Shown here: piece by piece, positions 1 to 5,364 of the stretch
Layout of the letters: each line of letters starts with the position of its first letter
Position numbering within the stretch: the stretch's first letter is position 1
Source of the DNA: Bacteroidales bacterium UBA1256
Lineage (GTDB): Bacteria > Bacteroidota > Bacteroidia > Bacteroidales > Paludibacteraceae
Assembly: GCA_002308195.1 (NCBI GenBank)
Contig: DBVU01000048.1
Location: 7,732-13,925 of the forward strand
DNA length: 6,194 nucleotides
Direction of reading: 5' to 3'
Made by a program: the position numbers and the translations under genes
Notes under the pieces: model-generated
What the model was told of the DNA's origin: nothing
The model's input: only the letters and a program-made list of their open reading frames with translations
The model's database searches: none

Positions 1-1437
1 GGTCATCCGGGCGAGTGGCTCTTCACTCCCAAGCGCACCAGTTTCACTCCTGTTCTCCAATATTGCGAGAATCGTGATCTCCGCAAGGAATTGTTGATGG
101 CTTATACCACTCGCGCTAACCATGACAACGAGAATGACAACAAGTCCGTTATCATTCGTGAGATGGAATTGCGCATCGAGAAAGCCAAACTCTTCGGTTA
201 CGACAATCCCGCTGATTATATCCTAGCCGACTGTATGGCGAAGAACCATCAGACCGTAGATGCTTTTCTTGCTTCCGTTTGGGCTCCTTCGCTCGAGGCT
301 GCTAAGCGTGAAGCCGCCGCGCTGCAAGAGATGATGGATGCTGATAAAACGGATGAGAATCCTCACACCGACGAGCAAATCAAACTGCAACCGTGGGACT
401 GGTGGTTCTACGCAGAAAAACTACGCAAAGCTAAATATGCGTTGGACGAAGAAGAATTGAAACCTTATTTTGAGTTGAGCAATGTTCGCAAAGGTGCATT
501 TGGCGTTGCTACAAAACTCTATGGCCTACAATTTGAAAAACTGGAGAACATGCCTGTCTACAATCCTGATGTGGAAGTTTTCAAGGTAACCGAAGCCGAT
601 GGCACATTCGTAGGAATCCTGATGACCGACTATTTCCCGCGTAGTGGCAAGCGTCCCGGAGCATGGATGAACAATATCGTTCCTCAGTTTGTCGATGCCA
701 ACGGCGTTGACCATCGCCCGGTTATCATCAATGTCGGCAACTTCAACAAACCTACAGCCGGTAATCCTTCCTTGCTCTCGATGGACGATGTAGAGACGCT
801 CTTCCATGAGTTCGGCCATGCTTTGCATGGACTGCTGAGCAAGGCGCACTATAAGAGCCTGAGCGGAACCAATACTCCGCGCGATTTTGTCGAGCTGCCT
901 AGCCAGTTCATGGAGAACTATTGCTACGAGCCGGAAATTCTGAAGACCTACGCCTTCCATTACCAAACAGGCGAAGTGATTCCTGAAGAACTGATTGAGA
1001 AGATCAACAAAGCCGGTAAGTTCAACCAGGGTTTTGTTACTACCGAACTTCTCTCGGCTTCTATCCTTGACATGGATTTCCACGAACTCAATAGCGCCGA
1101 AGGACTGGATGTCAATGCTTTCGAACAGCAGAGTATGGAGCAGATTGGTATGATTCCGGAAATCATCGTCCGTTATCGCCCGACTTTTTACAACCATATT
1201 TTCACCACAGGCTACGAGGCCGGCTATTACAGCTACACTTGGGCTGCCGTTTTGGATGCAGACGCGTTTGCCGCATTCAAGGAGACCGGCAATCTGTTTG
1301 ATGCAGAGACAGCTCGTCGTTTCCGCCACTTGTTAGAGCAAGGCGGCACGCGCGATGCACACGATCTGTATCTCGAGTTCCGCGGAAAAGAGGCTGATCC
1401 GCAATATCTGCTTCGCCGCAAAGGATTTACAGAATAA
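1..1437 (+). CDS. dcp: Dcp-type M3 family zinc metallopeptidase (peptidyl-dipeptidase), 5' truncated
   Basis: The frame is open from base 1, so the true start is outside the window; the internal ATG at 91 is not the start. The 478 visible codons resemble the C-terminal two-thirds of the roughly 680-residue E. coli Dcp. Seen directly: the zinc motif HEFGH at codons 269-273 (805-819), followed 29 residues after its first His by the third zinc ligand Glu in DFVELPSQ (codon 298, 892-894), the same spacing as in thimet oligopeptidase. Also present are PWDWWFYAEKLR, SGTNTPRDFVE, and a C-terminal GYEAGYYSY tyrosine cluster (1210-1236) of the kind that lines the M3 substrate cleft. All catalytic residues are intact. 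Family members remove C-terminal dipeptides from oligopeptides and take part in peptide turnover. Cytoplasmic or exported location cannot be judged without the N-terminus. It ends in TAA and overlaps the next gene by one base. The family is certain; the Dcp subfamily is very likely. Confidence 0.95.
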   Translation, partial: GHPGEWLFTPKRTSFTPVLQYCENRDLRKELLMAYTTRANHDNENDNKSVIIREMELRIEKAKLFGYDNPADYILADCMAKNHQTVDAFLASVWAPSLEAAKREAAALQEMMDADKTDENPHTDEQIKLQPWDWWFYAEKLRKAKYALDEEELKPYFELSNVRKGAFGVATKLYGLQFEKLENMPVYNPDVEVFKVTEADGTFVGILMTDYFPRSGKRPGAWMNNIVPQFVDANGVDHRPVIINVGNFNKPTAGNPSLLSMDDVETLFHEFGHALHGLLSKAHYKSLSGTNTPRDFVELPSQFMENYCYEPEILKTYAFHYQTGEVIPEELIEKINKAGKFNQGFVTTELLSASILDMDFHELNSAEGLDVNAFEQQSMEQIGMIPEIIVRYRPTFYNHIFTTGYEAGYYSYTWAAVLDADAFAAFKETGNLFDAETARRFRHLLEQGGTRDAHDLYLEFRGKEADPQYLLRRKGFTE

Positions 1438-1970
1438 TGAAAAGGCGCGAAAGTCAAATATTATCCCGCGTACTGCCAATTGTCTTCTGGACACTGGCAG
1501 TCGCGGGTAGTTGCGCTTTTCCGTTCATTTTGTCGACTTTTGAACTCCAACCGGCCAACTTTAGCACAAACTACTGGTGGGGGTTCGTAGTTACGGGAGT
1601 AGTTTTGTCAATTATTGTTATCTTACAACGATTGGATCGTTTTGAAATAGCCATCTCTAAGTCATTCGCGATTGCTTTTCTTCTAGGACTAGCCTCTTAT
1701 TGGCTACCCACAGCTCTTTTTCTTGCTGTCCCGGTTATCATTTTCCTAGTAGCGCGCAACCATTTTAACATGCGCTCCTTCACCGCTATGATGCTAGGAT
1801 ACGCCACCATAGCTGTTTGGGCTACGGTGTTTATCTTTCTGGGGTGGATTAATAATTCCTGGGCGCTTTTCTTTGCACCGGAGATGCTATGGGGATGGGT
1901 TCCTCTTGGCAGTGTCTTGCTAGCTTGGGTGGCTTCTACCATTGCACGACAAATCCTGCGTGTACGTTAA
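1437..1970 (+). CDS. Small multi-pass inner-membrane protein of unknown function, coupled to the peptidase gene
   Basis: I do not recognise this 177-residue protein. It starts with a basic stretch (MKRRESQILSR) and is then strongly hydrophobic. Likely membrane segments are at about residues 12-34, 47-63, 76-105 (one long or two short), 114-136 and 151-170, so five or six spans, ending in the basic tail ARQILRVR. It is rich in Trp (for example WW at 47-48 and WGW at 152-154). No catalytic motif, lipobox or transporter signature is visible. The start is fixed by context: its ATG shares its A with the TAA stop of the peptidase gene (TAATG), the usual layout for termination-reinitiation, so the two proteins are probably made together. 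Its last 35 bases overlap, tail to tail, the end of the receptor gene on the other strand. It is a real gene by position and composition; a role linked to the peptidase is inference only. Confidence 0.8.
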   Translation: MKRRESQILSRVLPIVFWTLAVAGSCAFPFILSTFELQPANFSTNYWWGFVVTGVVLSIIVILQRLDRFEIAISKSFAIAFLLGLASYWLPTALFLAVPVIIFLVARNHFNMRSFTAMMLGYATIAVWATVFIFLGWINNSWALFFAPEMLWGWVPLGSVLLAWVASTIARQILRVR

Positions 1971-4158
1971 TTCCCGCTTGAGGAAAATACCATACGTAGG
2001 TACCGTCTGTTCCACCATTGTTGACGTATTTGCTGTCAAACAGGTTGTTTACCTGGCATCGAAGTGTGATGTCAGGTATATTTTTTGCATTGGCCAGTTT
2101 GTGGAATGGCAGCTTGTAACTCAACATAAGGTTAGTGACCGTGTAGGCCTTCAATGCGGCGTTAGGATCTTCGTTGTTTCCTAGGTATTGACTGCTAACC
2201 ACCAGTGTTTGGATTTCGCCATTGAAGCCGGCATGATGGAAGGAGATGGTATTTCCGGCTGTCCAATCGGGAGAGAAAGAGATGGTGCGCCATTGCGCAA
2301 CATCTTTCCAGCGGTTGCGACTCCAGGTTAGGTTGCCTTTCCATGTAAACCATTTTGTCCATTCGACGCCAAACTGGAATTCGGCACCACAGCGGTATGA
2401 ATCTTTGACATTTGTGGTGATGAGGTAACCAACGCTACTGATGTCGCCGGTGGCAATCAATTGATTGTCATAGTCCATAAAGTAGAGGTTTAGACCTATT
2501 GTCCATGGTATAGCGAAACCATTCTGGAGTTCACCCGGCGAAGAGAAGCTATAGCCCAATTCATAGTCGTATAGTGCTTCCGGTCTTGGATCATCGGCCC
2601 CTACACTAATAACAAAATTGTTTCGCGTTGGTTCACGATGTGCGAGCGCGAATGTGGCAGAAAGACGATGGCCCTTGTTCTCGTACGTCAGTCCGGCTTT
2701 CGGGTTGAAGAAGTGCCATGTATTATGTTTAGTAATAGCATCTGTGGCGCCTAGTGCACTCGTCTCCTCATTATCGCCCCATATACGATAATCCACCAGT
2801 CGGTATTGCAAATCGCCGTATAGACTCAGTTTCTCTCTGCCTCGGTGCAACACACGCCAATTAGCCTTGGCATATATATTACCGTCGGTTTTCACTCCAT
2901 GGCCCTCGTAATAAGGAATAAACGCATCGCCTACACAGGTTGTGTCTATATTTCCGTATTGCAAACCGCGATACTGGTTTAGTGCCAAACCCATTTGCAC
3001 ATCCACTTTCTCATGCACATATTTGCTAGTCAGGATACCACCGTAATAATGATTTCTCAAACCTTTCTGCGTGATATTGTCCGCCTCATAGGTTACCCAG
3101 TCGGCCATGAGCATCTCGTAATAACCGGTTCCGTAGGTATAATGTGCCGTGGCAGAGAGTGTCCAATTAGGATTGAAACGATGGCCAACATGCAGATGCA
3201 CATGATGTTGTTGATAGTTATCGGTCTGGTTGTCGTAATAGGCGGTATTCCCATCTTTGTCGATGTATTCACCTGCGGGGTTATATCTTCTGTTGGCTCC
3301 CGGCTCATACGCGGTAGTATAATCCACGCCATACCATGCCATGTATGTCTTTTCTTTTCCGCCGAATGCCGTAAGCGTCACCGCCGTTTTGGTATTCTGC
3401 CAACCTACTTCACCTTGATAACTGAGCAAATCTGACCACGCACGCTCGATATAACCATCCGAGTTCACTTTTGAGAACCGAGCGCCTATATGCCATGCGC
3501 CTTCTTTTTCCAATCGGTCACCCAGATAAACATCGGCTTTGACCATCTCGCGAAATGTGTTGTACATGCCGCCGTTAAAGGACAATTCGGCGCGAACCGG
3601 GCCCGGATGTTCACTTTCCGGAACTGCCGCATCCAGTGTCCGCAGATTGACACTGGCACCAAAACTACTACCACCGTTGGCGCTCGTTCCTATGCCGCGT
3701 TGCACCTGAAGACTGCTCACGCCGCTTGCCATATCGGTTAGGTTGACCCAGAATACGGCCTGACTTTCCGCGTCATTCAGCGGTACTTCGTTGATAGTCA
3801 TGTTAATACGTGTCTGGTCGGTACCACGGATGTGGAAATAAGTGTAACCTACGCCCAGACCATCGTCGCTTGTCACTACCATGGATGGAGTGTTGCTAAG
3901 CAGATAAGGCAAATTCTGCCCAGTGTTGTCTTGGTTCAGTTCAGCGTGCCTGATTTCCTGCTTACTGTTGGTAGTCTGCACAACGGGCGCACTAACCACA
4001 ATATCGGCTATCTGGCGGCCAATAATGGTCAGGGTGTCTTCTTCGTAAGACGCGGAGGAGTTAATCACTTGCGCACATGTGTACGCGTTTACTAGAAGTA
4101 CGCATGCACACAAGCATGACGTACGAACGATTGTTCTGTTCATTTTCTTTAGCAGCAT
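1936..4158 (-). CDS. TonB-dependent outer-membrane receptor (FecA-like, not SusC type)
   Basis: This is a 740-residue outer-membrane active-transport receptor, energised through TonB. From the N-terminus: a signal peptide (about 1-29, likely cut at TCA/Q); candidate TonB boxes DTLTI (41-45) and DIVVSA (52-57); a plug domain (about 60-175) with NLPYLLSNTPSMVV, FHIRGTDQTRINMTINEVPLND and SLQVQRGIGTSANGGSSFGASVNLRT; then a large beta-barrel ending VVQW with the C-terminal aromatic typical of outer-membrane barrels. There is no N-terminal carboxypeptidase-regulatory-like domain and no SusD partner, so a SusC glycan role is unlikely. Iron-complex or other small-ligand uptake is the default guess for this group; the ligand cannot be read from sequence. 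A His-rich segment (HHVHLHVGH, 318-326) lies near the start of the barrel. The ATG at 4143 (residue 6), preceded by A-rich bases, is an equally good start. The gene follows the 4229-4996 barrel gene by 70 nt and is probably cotranscribed with it. Confidence 0.94.
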   Translation of the reverse strand: MLLKKMNRTIVRTSCLCACVLLVNAYTCAQVINSSASYEEDTLTIIGRQIADIVVSAPVVQTTNSKQEIRHAELNQDNTGQNLPYLLSNTPSMVVTSDDGLGVGYTYFHIRGTDQTRINMTINEVPLNDAESQAVFWVNLTDMASGVSSLQVQRGIGTSANGGSSFGASVNLRTLDAAVPESEHPGPVRAELSFNGGMYNTFREMVKADVYLGDRLEKEGAWHIGARFSKVNSDGYIERAWSDLLSYQGEVGWQNTKTAVTLTAFGGKEKTYMAWYGVDYTTAYEPGANRRYNPAGEYIDKDGNTAYYDNQTDNYQQHHVHLHVGHRFNPNWTLSATAHYTYGTGYYEMLMADWVTYEADNITQKGLRNHYYGGILTSKYVHEKVDVQMGLALNQYRGLQYGNIDTTCVGDAFIPYYEGHGVKTDGNIYAKANWRVLHRGREKLSLYGDLQYRLVDYRIWGDNEETSALGATDAITKHNTWHFFNPKAGLTYENKGHRLSATFALAHREPTRNNFVISVGADDPRPEALYDYELGYSFSSPGELQNGFAIPWTIGLNLYFMDYDNQLIATGDISSVGYLITTNVKDSYRCGAEFQFGVEWTKWFTWKGNLTWSRNRWKDVAQWRTISFSPDWTAGNTISFHHAGFNGEIQTLVVSSQYLGNNEDPNAALKAYTVTNLMLSYKLPFHKLANAKNIPDITLRCQVNNLFDSKYVNNGGTDGTYVWYFPQAGINVHAGFVVQW

Positions 4159-4228
4159 TATCTGCTCAAGTTCAACGGGTTTGAATTCTCAGCCTTACAG
4201 CTCCCCGAATGTGTTAATATTTTTGTTG

Positions 4229-4996
4229 TTATAATCTGTAGCTGAAACTCACGTACCAACCCCATTCCCACATGTGGCGTTCGTTGGTGCGATAGTTCAG
4301 CATCAGGTTGTTCAGTCCAAAATCATACCCGCCCTGCACGCGATAGCGTTGCCATTCCAGACCGGTTCCGATGCCCATCTGGAAGTTCAACCAGAACACA
4401 TCATACTTCAGTCGGTCGTATGTCTCGGTGGGTACATTTTGCGTTTTCAGCCATTCTAATGTCTTGTCGTTCAAGTGGTTCTGCACAAAATCTGTCTCAT
4501 TCGGGCAGAACTGGAATTGCGGACCCGCATAAAACAACAGGTTCAGGTCGCGCCATACAGGAATCGTGTAGTAGCAGCGAATGGGAACAGTAAAATTGTG
4601 TTCCAGTACACGATGTTTCTGATATTCCGTTTGCACCGAAGGTGCATCCATGCTGCGCCAGTGCTGCTCATTCGCTCCGTAAGTCAGCGTGTATAGCAAA
4701 CCCGTTTGCATCGAGAAATGTAGCGGCAGGAGGAAGGTAAAAGTAGCGCCCAGACGCACGCCGTGAAGATACATATCGGGCGCTGTCAGGTTCTTCGTAC
4801 GCTGCTGATGTTGCGTAAAACCTGCCTCGATACGATATTCCACGCCAAACTGATACGGCTCTTCCACTTTCTGCTTGCGAGTCGGATCGAAGAATGTATT
4901 GTCCGCAATCTGACTGTCCGGCTTACGTACATCATCCGCCATAGCACATAGTGCTATCCCGAACAACAAACATCCTATGAATAGTAGTTTTCGCAT
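4229..4996 (-). CDS. PorT-like outer-membrane beta-barrel protein
   Basis: This 255-residue exported protein opens with the signal peptide MRKLLFIGCLLFGIALCAMA, with likely signal peptidase I cleavage before DD. The Cys at 17 follows Leu, so a lipobox is not supported. The rest alternates polar and aromatic/hydrophobic residues in strands separated by short turns, for example GVRLGATFTFLLPLHFSMQTGLLYTLTYG, LEHNFTVPIRCYYTIP, LLFYAGPQFQF, FQMGIGTGLEWQRYRVQGGYDFGLNNL and WYVSFSYRL. This pattern (baseline strand, 'VPIR', 'AGPQF', 'GIGTGLEW', 'GYDFGLNNL') fits the PorT / OMP_b-brl_2 group of small, probably eight-stranded barrels of Bacteroidota. An in-frame TTG at 5008 would add four residues but lies inside the promoter -7 box, so I choose the ATG at 4996. 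The gene is first in a leftward pair with the TonB-dependent receptor. Whether it helps that receptor or only shares its regulation is unknown. The barrel class is fairly sure; the function is not. Confidence 0.82.
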   Translation of the reverse strand: MRKLLFIGCLLFGIALCAMADDVRKPDSQIADNTFFDPTRKQKVEEPYQFGVEYRIEAGFTQHQQRTKNLTAPDMYLHGVRLGATFTFLLPLHFSMQTGLLYTLTYGANEQHWRSMDAPSVQTEYQKHRVLEHNFTVPIRCYYTIPVWRDLNLLFYAGPQFQFCPNETDFVQNHLNDKTLEWLKTQNVPTETYDRLKYDVFWLNFQMGIGTGLEWQRYRVQGGYDFGLNNLMLNYRTNERHMWEWGWYVSFSYRL

Positions 4997-5011
4997 TTTG
5001 CGGTGCAAAAT
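4995..5011. repeat. Inverted repeat over the -7 box and start codon of the beta-barrel gene
   Basis: ATTTTGC (4995-5001) and GCAAAAT (5005-5011) are perfect 7-bp arms around GGT on the plus strand. The repeat covers most of the minus-strand -7 box and extends into the ATG, so a protein bound here would block both transcription and start-site access. It closely resembles the repeat at 5309-5328. Confidence 0.7.
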
Positions 5012-5037
5012 TACTGTTTTTTTTCGACATGTGCAAA
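5006..5037 (-). promoter_or_regulatory. Bacteroidota sigma-ABfr promoter for the beta-barrel/receptor pair
   Basis: Read on the minus strand, a -33 TTTG (5037-5034) is followed after exactly 20 nt by a -7 box TAATTTTG (5013-5006), matching the TAnnTTTG consensus known for Bacteroides primary sigma factors. Transcription should begin near 5001-5002, leaving only about 5-6 nt before the ATG at 4996. The box, spacing and position next to a start codon are seen; activity is inferred. Confidence 0.75.
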
Positions 5038-5059
5038 TTTTCGGAGAAGAATTTTGAGG

Positions 5060-5080
5060 TATATATACTGAGTATATATA
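5060..5080. repeat. 21-bp AT-rich palindrome, candidate regulator site
   Basis: TATATATACT (5060-5069) and AGTATATATA (5071-5080) are perfect 10-bp arms around a single G. Its centre is about 69 bp upstream of the predicted leftward transcription start and about 250 bp upstream of the mdh start, a position that suits an activator of the outer-membrane pair. The symmetry is seen; the regulatory role is inferred, and alternating TA sequence can be symmetric by chance. Confidence 0.5.
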
Positions 5081-5157
5081 GTATTGGGCAAAAAAATGCA
5101 GATTTCTGGGCCTGATTTTATGCTTGTCCTATGGGCGAGTTATGAAAATACCCAGAA

Positions 5158-5190
5158 AGTAGTAGATGATTAGTAGGTTATTAGTAGGTT
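5158..5190 (+). repeat. 11-bp tandem repeat, two perfect copies and one degenerate
   Basis: ATTAGTAGGTT occurs back to back at 5169-5179 and 5180-5190. The preceding 11 bases (AGTAGTAGATG, 5158-5168) match it at 8 of 11 positions. The period is about one helical turn, so a protein could bind the copies on one DNA face. It may equally be a small slippage duplication. Confidence 0.6.
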
Positions 5191-5196
5191 ATTTTT

Positions 5197-5209
5197 GAGA
5201 GAGAGAGAG
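5197..5209 (+). repeat. Short GA dinucleotide tract
   Basis: Six and a half GA units lie directly after the 11-bp tandem repeat. The tract is non-coding and sits about 75 bp upstream of the mdh -33 box. Such tracts can change length by slippage; no effect on a known element is evident. Confidence 0.5.
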
Positions 5210-5256
5210 GAAGAAATTATTCCGTCTATTTTTCCACAAATGCTAAACAAATATTA

Positions 5257-5276
5257 CATTTTTTAATAAAAAAATG
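5257..5276. repeat. AT-rich inverted repeat just upstream of the mdh promoter
   Basis: CATTTTTT (5257-5264) and AAAAAATG (5269-5276) are 8-bp arms around AATA. The repeat is flanked by two direct copies of ACAAATATT (5247-5255 and 5277-5285), the second of which runs into the -33 TTTG. It could be an operator or an A/T-tract UP-like region; it has no GC-rich stem and is not a convincing terminator. Confidence 0.4.
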
Positions 5277-5283
5277 ACAAATA

Positions 5284-5315
5284 TTTGCGTATATCATTTT
5301 TTTGTATTACTTTTG
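5284..5315 (+). promoter_or_regulatory. Bacteroidota sigma-ABfr promoter for mdh
   Basis: A -33 TTTG (5284-5287) and a -7 TACTTTTG (5308-5315) are separated by 20 nt, the same spacing as in the divergent promoter. The expected start is near 5320, giving an A-rich leader of about 45 nt before the mdh ATG. The bases just upstream are very AT-rich, which could act as an UP-like region. Confidence 0.8.
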
Positions 5316-5328
5316 CGGTCGCAAAAGT
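5309..5328. repeat. Inverted repeat over the mdh -7 box and transcription start
   Basis: ACTTTTGCG (5309-5317) and CGCAAAAGT (5320-5328) are perfect 9-bp arms around GT. The left arm contains seven of the eight -7 box bases and the right arm spans the predicted transcription start. It could be an operator, or a short hairpin-prone start region. The core differs from the repeat at 4995-5011 by one inserted C. Confidence 0.75.
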
Positions 5329-5364
5329 TCGGAAACAAAAATAAACAATAAAAAATACGAAATT

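Larger units (their letters stand above)
4997..5364. other. Divergent intergenic control region
   Basis: This 368-bp gap separates the start of the beta-barrel gene (leftward) from mdh (rightward). It is much richer in A and T than the flanking genes and contains both promoters and all the short repeats listed individually. I see no tRNA, riboswitch fold or convincing protein-coding frame. The middle part (about 5081-5157) has no recognisable element beyond a widely spaced 8-bp inverted repeat, TTTCTGGG (5103-5110) and CCCAGAAA (5151-5158). Confidence 0.8.

Noticed and set aside
526..1329. A 267-codon open frame on the minus strand inside the peptidase gene
   Set aside because: It is wholly antisense to intact, family-conserved M3 peptidase sequence, its product resembles no protein I know, and it has no promoter or start context of its own. 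Long antisense frames are common where codon usage avoids certain bases.
2995..3435. A 146-codon open frame on the plus strand inside the TonB receptor gene
   Set aside because: It lies antisense to conserved barrel sequence with no supporting start signal. Its Met- and His-rich product reflects the opposite strand's codons.
4078..4143. The receptor's Cys-rich N-terminus as a lipoprotein signal (LCAC)
   Set aside because: The residue before Ala-Cys is itself Cys, the hydrophobic core continues past this point, and TCA/Q is a good signal peptidase I site. TonB receptors are not normally lipoproteins.
4159..4228. Possible separate promoter or terminator between the beta-barrel and receptor genes
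   Set aside because: I found no TAnnTTTG box with a TTTG at the right distance on the minus strand, and no GC-rich hairpin followed by T residues. Cotranscription is the simpler reading.
5103..5158. 8-bp inverted repeat TTTCTGGG ... CCCAGAAA with a 40-nt loop, as a possible structured RNA or attenuator
   Set aside because: The loop is long with no further pairing that I can see, there is no T-run after it, and it lies upstream of the predicted mdh transcription start.
5096..5173. A 25-codon plus-strand frame after an A-rich run (starting MQISGPDFM)
   Set aside because: The A-rich start context is suggestive in this phylum, but there is no promoter upstream, the frame ends inside the 11-bp repeat, and a frame this short is expected by chance.
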